A stretch of DNA of 34,184 bases from Deltaproteobacteria bacterium (lineage in GTDB: Bacteria > Desulfobacterota > DSM-4660 > Desulfatiglandales > Desulfatiglandaceae), in the NCBI GenBank assembly GCA_003646815.1, contig QMLQ01000006.1:1-34184 (forward strand), written 5' to 3'. The notes under the pieces were generated by a model that saw nothing but the letters and a program-made list of their open reading frames with translations, ran no database searches and was not told the origin of the DNA. Of this stretch, positions 1 to 8,263 are shown piece after piece. Within the stretch, counting starts at the first letter, position 1; each line of letters opens with the position of its first letter. Made by a program: the position numbers and the translations under genes.

Positions 1-632
1 CTCTCGTTGGAACATGATGGAAAAAAGGACGCCTCTGAACTGCCTGAGAAGTGAGGATGGGACTCGGGCAGGGGAAGCTGGGTAACCAGGCCGAGGCCCG
101 CCAGGAATGATCCGCTCACAAAAAAGGCCCTAAACCCAAAATAGTCGATAATCATTTCTGCGATGACAGGTCCAACAGCGAGTCCTGCCAACCCCGTCAC
201 TCCGAACATACCGATGCCCTCGTTCATGCGGCCGCCTGGAACTATGTCCGCCACGTAGGTGAATACGGAGGTAAAGCAAATGGCCAGACCCACTCCATGG
301 AAAAGCCTTGCAATGATGAGTGCAAAATAAAATTCATGGATTTGCCCCTGGAACAGGAGATAAAAAAGGGGAAGCACGGTCATGATGGTGCATCCCAAGG
401 TATAACTCCTCTTTCTGCCGATGCGGTCTACCATCTCTGAAATCCAGGGCCGGCAGAGCACCGCTGAAAGTGCAAAGACCCCCATCATGATCCCGATGTC
501 CGCCTTTGAGCCTCCTCTGTTCGTGACAAAAAGAGGAAAGAGATAAAAACTCCCGAAACTCGAAACCGTAAAAAGATTCGCAAGGCCTATCAGGATAAAA
601 GGTCTTGTATAAACCCGCTCATGCGCTTTCAT
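1..632 (-). CDS. MFS transporter, N-terminal part (cut by window edge)
   Basis: The minus-strand frame is open from an ATG at 632 to the window edge, so about 210 N-terminal residues are visible and the C-terminal half is missing. The protein is hydrophobic with about six predicted membrane segments. After the second segment comes the loop motif D-R-I-G-R-K, the conserved loop 2-3 signature of the major facilitator superfamily. The substrate cannot be told from this half. The ATG lies 1 nt after the TGA of the AEC permease gene upstream, which indicates translational coupling and co-transcription with the AEC and LUD genes. Membrane location and secondary transport are family knowledge; a link to organic acids is only a guess from the neighbours. 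Confidence 0.85.
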   Translation of the reverse strand, partial: MKAHERVYTRPFILIGLANLFTVSSFGSFYLFPLFVTNRGGSKADIGIMMGVFALSAVLCRPWISEMVDRIGRKRSYTLGCTIMTVLPLFYLLFQGQIHEFYFALIIARLFHGVGLAICFTSVFTYVADIVPGGRMNEGIGMFGVTGLAGLAVGPVIAEMIIDYFGFRAFFVSGSFLAGLGLVTQLPLPESHPHFSGSSEASFFPSCSNE

Positions 633-633
633 T

Positions 634-1560
634 TCAATGATATCTGATCCCGAGCCAGAGCACAAAAGTGGCGGCTGAAAGGAGTGTATTCATGGACACT
701 GCCGCGGATGCCAAATCAGTGGATCCCTCCATTTCTCCCGCCATCACATACGTGATGGTGGCGGTGGGTGACGCCAGAAGGATAAGACCGGGGAGAAACT
801 GTGCAGGGGAAAGTCCGAGCCAGTGATAGGATGCGATTCCCAGTCCAGGGAGTACCAGGAGTTTCAGAAAGCCTGCCCCCAGCGCAGGCAAAAAACGGGA
901 TTTAATCAATCCGAACGACAGGGAGGCGCCGATCACAAGGAGGGCCAGGGGCAAGGCCATACCGCCGATGATGGCAAGCATGCGGTCGATGGGTTCCGGA
1001 ATGGATAGCCGGAAAAAGGAGAACCCAATGCCTACCATGGCGGACGTAATGACGGGATTGAAGGTAATCTTTTTTGCAAAGAACAGCAGGCGGTGGGATG
1101 ACTTTTCCGCGGGAGAAAAGACCTGGAGGCCAAGGACGGCCAGAAAATTCTGGAGCAGCATGAGAAATGCTGCGAGAATGCTGGCCCGGGTGAATCCTTC
1201 CCTGCCGAGAAAATAATAGGCAACCGCCAAACCGATATAGCCGAGATTTCCATGAAAGGAGCTTTGGAGGAAAGTTCCGAACTCCTTTTTCCGGATGGAG
1301 AAGACAAATCCAATGCCGAGGGCGAGGAAAAACACGGCAACAACCGGGATCAGGGTGCCACCCAGGAGCACGGGCTGAAAATGTGCCTGAAACGAGGCCT
1401 TGGCCACCTCCCTGAAAATCATGGCCGGGATGGCCAGGTAATAGACCATCCGGTTCAGGGGCCCGATCAGATGGACAGGGATAAAACCCCACGCTCTCAG
1501 GAACCATCCCAGGAGGATGATGACAAAAACAGGCCCGATGGTGTAAAGGACGTGAAGCAT
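634..1560 (-). CDS. AEC-family permease (auxin efflux carrier / malate permease type)
   Basis: A 308-residue integral membrane protein with about ten hydrophobic segments in two halves, the usual size of the AEC family. Typical features are the N-terminal segment with G-W-F-L-R, the P-L-N-R-M-V-Y-Y-L-A-I-P-A segment with its helix-breaking proline, and a second such break near the C-terminus (L-L-A-S-P-T-A). Bacterial AEC members are thought to move small organic acids such as malate or malonate. The ATG at 1560 is preceded by a GGGGA stretch at a usable distance. The gene starts 24 nt after the LUD gene stop and ends 1 nt before the MFS gene, so the three probably form one operon. The substrate is unknown; a LUD neighbour makes lactate or a related acid possible, as inference only. 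Confidence 0.85.
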   Translation of the reverse strand: MLHVLYTIGPVFVIILLGWFLRAWGFIPVHLIGPLNRMVYYLAIPAMIFREVAKASFQAHFQPVLLGGTLIPVVAVFFLALGIGFVFSIRKKEFGTFLQSSFHGNLGYIGLAVAYYFLGREGFTRASILAAFLMLLQNFLAVLGLQVFSPAEKSSHRLLFFAKKITFNPVITSAMVGIGFSFFRLSIPEPIDRMLAIIGGMALPLALLVIGASLSFGLIKSRFLPALGAGFLKLLVLPGLGIASYHWLGLSPAQFLPGLILLASPTATITYVMAGEMEGSTDLASAAVSMNTLLSAATFVLWLGIRYH

Positions 1561-1584
1561 AAGGTTCCCCGGCAGGAAACGCCG

Positions 1585-2238
1585 TTATAACCCCATGTCC
1601 TCGTTGATGAGAATTACCTTCACGCGCTCTTTTGGATAGGATTTTTCCATGATGGTCCACGTGTTGCAGATGCGTTGGGGAGCATTACATTCTTCACAGT
1701 ACCCGGTTTTCACGCAGGGCGTTTTCATGTCGAGACGCATGGCGTTAGCCGGTGCAACGAAGTTTTTAATGCGGAACATGGCCTCTTCAAGGTCTGGCAC
1801 GATCTTATTGCGACCCACCAGCACCGCCACCTTTTTCGGCCCGAAGGTGAGGCCGCCGATGCGATTCCCGATCATGTCCAGATTCACCAGGGTACCGGTC
1901 TCCGTAACCGCATTTGTCCCGCAGATGAAAAGGTCCACCAGGAGCGCCTGCCTCCTGCGTTCCAGGACCTCTTCCCGTGGAATATCTCTATCGTAGGTAT
2001 CAAGGATCTCCAGGTCATCCATGGTCTTGAGCGCATCATAAACCCCGCTTCTGATTACCGTCACAGAACCGCCGAACGAGACACTTTTTGCCCCGGTTTC
2101 AGGGAGCACTTCATTGAGGAGAATTTCCCTGGCATGATCGCCACTTGTGGCGATGGACACCTTAAAATCGTTCGCTTCCAGCGCGGCCTTCACATCATTT
2201 AGTCTGATATTCCAATAGTGCTCAACAGGTTTTTCCAT
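1585..2238 (-). CDS. LUD-domain protein (lactate-utilisation LutC/YkgG-like, DUF162)
   Basis: A 217-residue soluble protein. The start is placed at the ATG at 2238 because AAAGGAGG lies just upstream on the minus strand; an in-frame extension to 2298 has no such site. The LUD fold is recognisable from G-G-S-V-T (56-60), C-G-T-N-A-V-T-E-T-G-T (106-116), L-D-M-I-G-N-R (120-126) and F-G-P-K-K-V (132-137). The C-terminal part carries four cysteines (175, 181, 184, 191) in the pattern C-x5-C-x2-C-x6-C, frequent in stand-alone members of this family. LutA, LutB and LutC together oxidise lactate in bacteria, but there is no LutA or LutB here, so a lactate role is not established. It is probably the first gene of an operon with the AEC and MFS transporters. 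Confidence 0.85.
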   Translation of the reverse strand: MEKPVEHYWNIRLNDVKAALEANDFKVSIATSGDHAREILLNEVLPETGAKSVSFGGSVTVIRSGVYDALKTMDDLEILDTYDRDIPREEVLERRRQALLVDLFICGTNAVTETGTLVNLDMIGNRIGGLTFGPKKVAVLVGRNKIVPDLEEAMFRIKNFVAPANAMRLDMKTPCVKTGYCEECNAPQRICNTWTIMEKSYPKERVKVILINEDMGL

Positions 2239-2360
2239 TTTTTTTACCTCCTTTCGTTTCAGGTCGAGATAGTACCCCAAATGGAAAGGTGGTGGCAAGC
2301 TATTAAAAACAGCGTGTCACCAGATTGAGAAGCAATTTCCACATTGACTCTCCACGGGGC

Positions 2361-2824
2361 CGGGATCAGCAGCGAGCCATGGAGGCGGCCATCGGCAAAA
2401 TCAACTTCGGTCCGGGCCTGACCTCACCCTGGCACATGACCTGGGCTTCCTTGACTGCGCGGAGTTGGGATCGCTGGCCCTGCTGGTCATGACCGATGAG
2501 ATCGTTGCCATAGTGCGACGAATCATGCGGGGCGTAACGGTAGATGCAGAAACCATTATGCTGGATCTGATCGAAAAGGTTGGCCCGGCCGGGAATTTCA
2601 TGACAGAGGCCCGTTCGGCCAAGCTCTGCCGCCAGGAAATCTGGCTTCCCGGGCTGATGGACCGCAATCCCCATACCATCTGGGAGCAAAAGGGCGGCAA
2701 AAGCATGGAAGAACGGGTTACCCGGCGGTTGCAGCACATCCTGGAAACACACCGGCCGGAGCCGCTCTCTTCGATCGTCCGTGAACAGATCGATGGTATC
2801 CTGGCTGAAATCGCTGCCCAATAA
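2361..2824 (+). pseudogene. Broken C-terminal fragment of a trimethylamine methyltransferase (MttB) family gene
   Basis: From about 2420 to the TAA at 2824 the frame reads L-A-H-D-L-G-F-L-D-C-A-E-L-G-S, then M-T-D-E-I-V-A-I-V-R-R, a V-G-P-A-G-N-F segment and a P-G-L-M-D-R-N segment, ending with a helix containing H-R-P-E-P-L. This resembles the last roughly 140 residues of MttB-superfamily methyltransferases, which are about 480 residues long. Upstream, 2361-2420 continues the similarity in another frame (A-M-E-A-A-I-G-K then F-G-P-G-L-T), so a frameshift lies near 2415-2425. No start codon with a ribosome site and no N-terminal two thirds are present, and no corrinoid protein gene is nearby. 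It is therefore called a remnant. The Pyl position of true MttB would fall near or before the surviving part, so Pyl use cannot be judged. Confidence 0.65.
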
Positions 2825-3029
2825 ATTCCATGCAGCACCTTCGAATTTACCCCCTGCCCGGCCATACCTTTTCCTTGAAAAACAATGACCCTTGTGCTAA
2901 TTCTCTAAAAGTGGTATTTCGAATTGGTGGATCAAATATGCCGGGCGGCGCGGAAGGCCACTCATTCGGTCGGGTGTGCCGGTTGCGGCAGAACAGTCAA
3001 ACCTGAAACCAAGAAAGGAGGAACAGGGT

Positions 3030-4052
3030 ATGAAGCTTTTCAAGGTATGTGCATTGATGGTGGCCGTAGTATTCCTGGCAATGACAGGAATGGCCATGGC
3101 AGGAGAGACCCTTGACACCGTAAAGGCAAGGGGTATGCTCATTGCGGGCGTCAACGGCGGAGTTTTCGGCTTCAGCATGCCTGACAAGAAGGGCGAATGG
3201 AAAGGCCTTGATGTGGACACGGCCAAGGCCATTGCCGCTGCCGTGTTCGGCGATGCAAGCAAGGTCAAATACGTGGCACTGACCGCGGTTCAGCGCCTTC
3301 CGGCCCTCCAGTCAAAGGAGATCGATGTCCTGTGCCGCAACACTACGCAGACATTGACACGTGAGACAGTCAACGGTCTCAACTTCTGTCACGTCAATTT
3401 CTATGACGGCCAGGGATTCCTGGTGCCCAAAAAACTGGGCATCAAGAGTGCCAAGGAACTGGAGGGAGCCACAGTCTGCGTCCTGCCCGGGACGACCACC
3501 GAGATGAACGCAGCCGATTTCTTCCGGTCCCACGGGATGAAATGGAAACCGGTTGTTATTGAAAACACCACTGAACTCAACAAGGCCTTTTTCGCAGGCC
3601 GGTGCGACGTCCTGACTTCCGATTCTTCACAGTTGGCAGCCCAGCGCTCTGTGGCCCCCAACCCAGACGATTATGTGCTGCTCCCCGAAATCATCTCAAA
3701 AGAACCCCTTGCCCCGGTGGTCCGCCACGGCGATGATCAGTGGTACGACATTGTCAACTGGACCGTTATGGCCCTGGTCCAGGCCGAAGAGTTCGGCATT
3801 ACCTCCAAGAATGTGGACCAGATGATGAAGAGCAAAAACCCCGGCATCCAGCGTTTTCTGGGCGTTACTCCAGGCATGGGAAAGGCCCTGGGTCTTGACA
3901 ACAAATGGGTGTACAATATTATCAAGCAGGTTGGCAACTACGGCGAGATTTTTGAACGAAACGTAGGAGTCAACACGCCTCTCGGTCTGAAGCGGGGCCT
4001 CAATGACCTCTGGACAAGGGGCGGTTTGATGTATGCCTCACCATTCAGATAA
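3030..4052 (+). CDS. aapJ: General L-amino-acid ABC transporter, periplasmic binding protein
   Basis: A 340-residue family-3 solute-binding protein. A signal peptide covers about residues 1-24 and ends A-M-A. The mature protein starts with T-L-D-T-V-K-A-R-G and shows the bilobal family pattern: G-L-D-V-D (lobe 1), the arginine-containing C-R-N-T-T-Q-T binding segment, and the C-terminal tail L-K-R-G-L-N-D-L-W-T-R-G-G-L, typical of AapJ/BztA. It captures amino acids in the periplasm and delivers them to AapQM. The ATG at 3030 is chosen because AAAGGAGG lies about 8 nt upstream; an earlier in-frame ATG at 2976 has no such site and would bury the signal peptide. It is first in an aapJQMP operon, and a strong hairpin follows it. 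Confidence 0.93.
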   Translation: MKLFKVCALMVAVVFLAMTGMAMAGETLDTVKARGMLIAGVNGGVFGFSMPDKKGEWKGLDVDTAKAIAAAVFGDASKVKYVALTAVQRLPALQSKEIDVLCRNTTQTLTRETVNGLNFCHVNFYDGQGFLVPKKLGIKSAKELEGATVCVLPGTTTEMNAADFFRSHGMKWKPVVIENTTELNKAFFAGRCDVLTSDSSQLAAQRSVAPNPDDYVLLPEIISKEPLAPVVRHGDDQWYDIVNWTVMALVQAEEFGITSKNVDQMMKSKNPGIQRFLGVTPGMGKALGLDNKWVYNIIKQVGNYGEIFERNVGVNTPLGLKRGLNDLWTRGGLMYASPFR

Positions 4053-4063
4053 TGACTGCGCTC

Positions 4064-4091
4064 AATGCCCCTCCCCGGAGGGGCATTTTTG
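4064..4091 (+). terminator. Hairpin plus T-run between aapJ and aapQ
   Basis: Positions 4064-4074 and 4077-4087 form a perfect 11-bp inverted repeat with a minimal CC centre, followed by a run of T to 4091. This has the form of an intrinsic terminator. Because the permease genes follow on the same strand, it probably allows partial read-through, or protects the upstream message, so that binding protein is made in excess of the membrane parts. That role is inferred from how binding-protein operons commonly behave. Confidence 0.75.
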
Positions 4092-4113
4092 TCTGAAGGG
4101 AACCCATTAGCCG

Positions 4114-5286
4114 ATGAGAGAAAAACAACCAGAGAAGGTCCCGTTCTGGCTTGATCCCAAGAAGCGTGCCATCCTTTTTCAGATAGCCGTGCTCGGGATA
4201 GTTGGACTGATCGGATACTATCTGGTCTCCAACACAATTTTCAATCTCAAAAGGCAGTCTATCGCCACGGGATTCAGTTTTCTCCACAAGGAATCTTCCT
4301 TCGAGATCGGGGAATCTCTCATATCCTATTCGGCCGCCAGTTCTTACGGGAAGGCCCTCATCGTCGGTGCCCTGAATACCCTTGAGGTTTCTTTCATCGG
4401 CATTGTGTTGACGCTTATCCTCGGCACCTTCGTCGGAATTGCCCGCCTCTCCACGAACTGGCTTGTTTCCAAACTGGCCGGGATCTTTATCGAATTTATG
4501 CAGGATATTCCGGTCCTCCTGCAGCTCTTTTTCTGGTATGCCATTTTTTATGACAGCCTGCCCTCACCGCGGCAGGCACTTGCTCCCATATCTGGCCTTA
4601 TTCTCAGCAACAGGGGAATTGCGTTCGCGGTGCCGGCCCCAAGCCCAGCGCACAAATACATGGTCTTCTTTTTCCTGGCTGCCTGTATCGTCACCTATTT
4701 TATCAGGAGATGGGCAAAGCGAAGACAGGAAAAGACGGGCCAGTATTTCCCCACTTTCCGCGTTGGCCTGGCCCTGATTGTCGGCCTTCCCCTGGTCGTC
4801 TGGCTGCTCTTCGGCGCACCCACCAAAATGAATATTCCCAAACTCGTGGGCTTTAATTTCAAGGGAGGGCTCACGCTGAGTCCTGAGTTCGTTGCCCTTT
4901 TGCTGGGACTGGTCCTCTACACCTCTGCCTTTGTTGCCGAGGTAGTACGGGCCGGTATCCAGTCGGTAAGCAAGGGGCAGCGGGAAGCGGCAATGGCTAT
5001 CGGTTTGCGACCTTCCCAGGTACTGAACCTAGTGATTCTGCCACAGGCACTCCGGGTGATTATCCCGCCCCTTACCAGCCAGATGCTCAACCTGACGAAG
5101 AACAGCTCCCTGGCGGTGGCCATCGGGTTTCCCGACTTTGTTTCCGTAGCCAATACCACCATCAACCAGACCGGTCAATCTATCGAAGGGGTGGCACTGA
5201 TTATGGCCTTGTATCTCATCTTCAGCCTTTCCACCTCCGCATTTATGAACTGGTACAATAAAAAAGCTGCATTGGTGGAGAGATAG
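4114..5286 (+). CDS. aapQ: General L-amino-acid ABC transporter, permease subunit
   Basis: A 390-residue inner-membrane permease of the HisM/GlnP class in its long AapQ/BztB form. An N-terminal membrane segment is followed by a large insert containing S-Y-S-A-A-S-S-Y. The binding-protein-dependent transport domain starts near G-A-L-N-T-L-E-V-S-F. The EAA loop, which contacts the ATPase, reads R-E-A-A-M-A-I-G-L-R followed by V-I-L-P-Q-A-L-R-V-I-I-P-P. The ATG at 4114 has GAAGGGA upstream. It ends 2 nt before aapM. It forms the channel with AapM; substrate breadth toward L-amino acids is known for Rhizobium Aap and inferred here. Confidence 0.92.
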   Translation: MREKQPEKVPFWLDPKKRAILFQIAVLGIVGLIGYYLVSNTIFNLKRQSIATGFSFLHKESSFEIGESLISYSAASSYGKALIVGALNTLEVSFIGIVLTLILGTFVGIARLSTNWLVSKLAGIFIEFMQDIPVLLQLFFWYAIFYDSLPSPRQALAPISGLILSNRGIAFAVPAPSPAHKYMVFFFLAACIVTYFIRRWAKRRQEKTGQYFPTFRVGLALIVGLPLVVWLLFGAPTKMNIPKLVGFNFKGGLTLSPEFVALLLGLVLYTSAFVAEVVRAGIQSVSKGQREAAMAIGLRPSQVLNLVILPQALRVIIPPLTSQMLNLTKNSSLAVAIGFPDFVSVANTTINQTGQSIEGVALIMALYLIFSLSTSAFMNWYNKKAALVER

Positions 5287-5288
5287 GC

Positions 5289-6392
5289 ATGTCGCTGAAT
5301 GATCCAGGAGATACCAGGACGCAGGGAGTGAAACCCCCGGTAACCCATGTGGGTATCCTTGGGTGGATGAAAGCAAACCTGTTTAACGGGGCACTGAACT
5401 CCGTCCTCACCATAGCAACTTTGTATTTATTGTGGAAAGTCGTACCGCCGCTCATCAGATGGGCCTTTATTGACAGTGTGTGGCACACGACCGGAAAGGC
5501 ATGCAGGCACGCAGCCGGCGCCTGCTGGTCGGTTGTTTGGGAAAATATTCGGTTCATCCTTTTCGGGTTTTACCCGTACGATTCCCAGTGGCGGCCCCTG
5601 GTGGCCATGCTGCTCCTCTTCGGGCTCCTCTTTTACAGCCAGAACAGGAAGCACTGGAAAAAACATCTGATCTATGTGTGGATTGGTGGGCTTTTTGTTA
5701 TGGGACTGCTCATGAAAGGTGGCCTTTTCGGCCTCTCATCGGTGGAAAGCACCAAGTGGAGTGGTCTTCCCCTTACTCTTCTCCTTTCTATTTTCGGTCT
5801 CACTGCGGCCTATCCCCTGGGGGTTGTCCTGGCGCTGGGCCGGAGATCAAAAATGGTACTGGTGAAGTGGTTGAGCGTGACCTATATCGAGATGATCCGT
5901 GGTGTTCCTTTGATCAGTCTCCTCTTCATGTCGGCCATCATTTTTCCTTTGTTTCTGCCGGAAGGGATCACCATTAACAAGATCCTTCGTGCCCAGGTGG
6001 CCATCATTCTCTTCACAGCCGCCTACATTGCCGAAGTGGTCAGGGGCGGGTTGCAGGCAATGCCCCGGGGACAGTATGAGGCGGCGGAATCCATGGGGCT
6101 CAACTATTACCTGACCATGCGCCTTGTTATTCTTCCCCAGGCACTCAAAATAGTAATTCCCCCAACGGTGAGCATCCTTATTTCCGCTTTCAAGGATACT
6201 TCCCTTGTGGTGATCATAGCCCTCTGGGATCTCCTGAAAACGACCCAGTCTGTCCTGGCGAATCCGGAGTGGATGGGTTTCAGTGCGGAGGCTTATATCT
6301 TTATCGCCCTTCTCTATTTCGGGGGCTGTTTTTCCATGTCAAGCTACAGCCGGAAGCTGGAGCGAGAACTGTCCGCAGGTGAACAACAATGA
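5289..6392 (+). CDS. aapM: General L-amino-acid ABC transporter, permease subunit
   Basis: A 367-residue permease, partner of AapQ. It has a soluble or amphipathic N-terminus, a membrane segment, a spacer, and then the transport domain beginning near G-L-P-L-T-L-L-L-S. The EAA loop reads Y-E-A-A-E-S-M-G-L-N, followed by V-I-L-P-Q-A-L-K-I-V-I-P-P. The ATG at 5289 follows the aapQ stop by 2 nt and has GGAGAG upstream inside the aapQ end, which suggests translational coupling. The long N-terminal region before the core domain is usual for AapM/BztC. It acts in the inner membrane. Confidence 0.92.
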   Translation: MSLNDPGDTRTQGVKPPVTHVGILGWMKANLFNGALNSVLTIATLYLLWKVVPPLIRWAFIDSVWHTTGKACRHAAGACWSVVWENIRFILFGFYPYDSQWRPLVAMLLLFGLLFYSQNRKHWKKHLIYVWIGGLFVMGLLMKGGLFGLSSVESTKWSGLPLTLLLSIFGLTAAYPLGVVLALGRRSKMVLVKWLSVTYIEMIRGVPLISLLFMSAIIFPLFLPEGITINKILRAQVAIILFTAAYIAEVVRGGLQAMPRGQYEAAESMGLNYYLTMRLVILPQALKIVIPPTVSILISAFKDTSLVVIIALWDLLKTTQSVLANPEWMGFSAEAYIFIALLYFGGCFSMSSYSRKLERELSAGEQQ

Positions 6393-6454
6393 TGGTATAT
6401 TTTGTTTCCCGGGGTCATGAGGAATCAGGTCCCGACAAACAATAAGAGGATTTC

Positions 6455-7231
6455 ATGAAAGAAGAAGAGACAAAAAAGATGCATGACGGACAAGCGGAAA
6501 ACGCAATGGTGGAAATCATTGACATGCACAAATGGTTCGGGGAGTTTCATGTGCTTCAGGGGATAAACCTGACCGTACAGAAAAAGGAGCGAATCGTCAT
6601 TTGCGGTCCCTCCGGTTCCGGCAAATCCACTTTGATCCGTTGCATCAACCGCCTGGAGGAACATCAGAAAGGCCGTATTATCGTCGACGGTATCGAGTTG
6701 ACCAGTAACATAAAAAACATCGAAAAAGTCCGTGCAGAGGTGGGGATGGTGTTCCAGCATTTCAATCTCTTCCCGCACCTGACGATTATTGATAATTTGA
6801 CGCTCGGCCCCATCTGGGTCCGCAAGGTTCCAAAGGCGGAAGCGGAAGAGACCGCCATGTTCTACCTGGAGAAGGTGCATATCGCTGAACAGGCCCGCAA
6901 ATATCCGGGCCAGCTTTCCGGCGGTCAGCAGCAGCGTGTCGCCATTGCCAGGAGTCTCTGCATGAAACCCAAGCTAATGCTCTTTGATGAGCCCACATCG
7001 GCCCTTGATCCTGAAATGATCAAAGAGGTGCTGGACGTGATGATCGAACTTGCCCAGGAAGGAATGACCATGCTGGTGGTAACCCATGAAATGGGCTTTG
7101 CAAAGAGTGTAGCCCACCGGGTACTTTTCATGGACTATGGCCGGATTGTCGAGGCGAACACCCCTGAAGAGTTTTTCGATAATCCCCAGCATGACCGCAC
7201 CAAGCTGTTCCTGAGCCAGATTTTACATTGA
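6455..7231 (+). CDS. aapP: General L-amino-acid ABC transporter, ATP-binding subunit
   Basis: A 258-residue ABC ATPase of the polar-amino-acid class. It carries Walker [10 protein letters not shown] (51-59), the Q-loop at F-Q-H-F-N-L-F-P-H, the ABC signature L-S-G-G-Q-Q-Q-R (154-161), Walker B L-M-L-F-D-E-P (174-180) and the switch histidine in V-V-T-H-E-M-G-F. All catalytic parts are intact. The start at 6455 follows AAGAGGA at a good distance; ATGs at 6479 and 6506 are possible but lack such a site. It is the last gene of the operon, about 60 nt after aapM, and is followed by a hairpin. Confidence 0.95.
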   Translation: MKEEETKKMHDGQAENAMVEIIDMHKWFGEFHVLQGINLTVQKKERIVICGPSGSGKSTLIRCINRLEEHQKGRIIVDGIELTSNIKNIEKVRAEVGMVFQHFNLFPHLTIIDNLTLGPIWVRKVPKAEAEETAMFYLEKVHIAEQARKYPGQLSGGQQQRVAIARSLCMKPKLMLFDEPTSALDPEMIKEVLDVMIELAQEGMTMLVVTHEMGFAKSVAHRVLFMDYGRIVEANTPEEFFDNPQHDRTKLFLSQILH

Positions 7232-7234
7232 TCC

Positions 7235-7260
7235 TGTTCCGGAGAGTCTTCTCCGGAACA
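7235..7260 (+). terminator. Hairpin after aapP
   Basis: Positions 7235-7245 and 7250-7260 are a perfect 11-bp inverted repeat with a 4-nt GTCT loop, 4 nt beyond the aapP stop. No clear T-run follows on either strand, so it may be a transcript-end stabiliser or a weak terminator. It lies between the convergent aapP and carbamate kinase genes. Confidence 0.5.
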
Positions 7261-7332
7261 CTAACCTCATATCGTCTCTGTTAAATATATCTCAGATATG
7301 AAATAAAGGTCAAGACTTGTGCACGGCCGGTT

Positions 7333-8259
7333 TCAGGGTACAAACAGCGTGCCAGTGTTTTCTTTGACAGAGACTTCGATGGAAGAGGTTGAGGTAATAA
7401 AGGCTCTCTTAGAGGTCTTTCGGACGAATTGGAGGGCGGCTTCCACCTTTGGCTGCATGGAACCCGGAGGAAAGTGTCCCTCGTTGAGATATTGTTCGGC
7501 CTCTGCAGGTGTCAGCCGGTGAAGCAATTCTTGCCGGGGAGTTCCGAAGTGTATCATGGCCCCTTCCACATCGGTGGCCATAACAAAAAGATCCACCCCC
7601 ACTTCTTCGGCAAGGAGAGCGCTGGCCAGGTCCTTGTCAATGACCGCATCTACCCCGCAAAAACTCCTTCCCTCACGGATCACGGGGATGCCTCCGCCGC
7701 CGCAGCAGATGACTATGAAACCCATGTGAATAAGTTTTGAAATTTCCCTTTTTTCAATGATGGTCAGGGGCTTTGGAGAGGCCACCACCCTCCGGTAGCC
7801 CTTCTTGGTCTCCCGGGTGGGAAAGGGTAGAAGGGCCGCTTCTTCTTTGGAATAGATTGGTCCGATCGGTTTTGATGGGTTGAGAAAGGCAGGATCATCA
7901 GGATTCACCACCACGTAAGTGATCAGGCTCACGATGGGCTTCTGGTGGATAATCCCAAGGGCCATCAGTTCGCTGTCGAGGCTGGATTCGATCATGTAGC
8001 CCACCTGTCCCTGGGTCTGGGCCACCAGAATTTCGAGGGGCAGCTTCGGAATATCTCGGCTCAATTCCTGCTGGAGCAGCAGATTTCCTACCTGCGGTCC
8101 GTTGCCGTGGGTAATGATCATGTTATAGTCCCTGGAGAGCCTGGCGAGCTGCCTGACAGGGACCATGAGGTTCTCAAACTGCTCCTCGACCGTCCCCACC
8201 TGGCCTTTCCTGATCAGGGCGTTTCCCCCCAGCGCAACAAGCAGGGTTTGCTTTTTCAT
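7333..8259 (-). CDS. arcC: Carbamate kinase-like amino-acid kinase
   Basis: A 308-residue protein of the amino-acid-kinase fold at the normal carbamate kinase length. Motifs are A-L-G-G-N-A-L (phosphate loop), I-T-H-G-N-G-P-Q-V-G, a glycine-rich C-C-G-G-G-G-I-P-V segment and A-V-I-D-K-D-L-A-S-A-L-L-A, all intact. The family makes ATP from carbamoyl phosphate and ADP. The start is placed at the ATG at 8259, 4 nt after the stop of the upstream gene; a GTG at 8280 would overlap that gene. The tight coupling to the cyclic-DPG-synthetase-like NTPase suggests a joint function. No ornithine or knotted carbamoyltransferase gene lies in the window, so the source of carbamoyl phosphate is unknown. Confidence 0.88.
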   Translation of the reverse strand: MKKQTLLVALGGNALIRKGQVGTVEEQFENLMVPVRQLARLSRDYNMIITHGNGPQVGNLLLQQELSRDIPKLPLEILVAQTQGQVGYMIESSLDSELMALGIIHQKPIVSLITYVVVNPDDPAFLNPSKPIGPIYSKEEAALLPFPTRETKKGYRRVVASPKPLTIIEKREISKLIHMGFIVICCGGGGIPVIREGRSFCGVDAVIDKDLASALLAEEVGVDLFVMATDVEGAMIHFGTPRQELLHRLTPAEAEQYLNEGHFPPGSMQPKVEAALQFVRKTSKRAFITSTSSIEVSVKENTGTLFVP

Positions 8260-8263
8260 CCTT

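Noticed and set aside
902-1660. Long minus-strand frame (252 codons) overlapping the AEC permease gene
   Set aside because: It is a shadow in another frame of the AEC gene; its composition (Pro/Arg/His-rich, no domain) is not protein-like and it has no ribosome site.
2870-2930. Sigma-70 promoter for aapJ (TTGAAA or TTGTGC boxes)
   Set aside because: The -10 candidates match poorly and no choice is better than chance.
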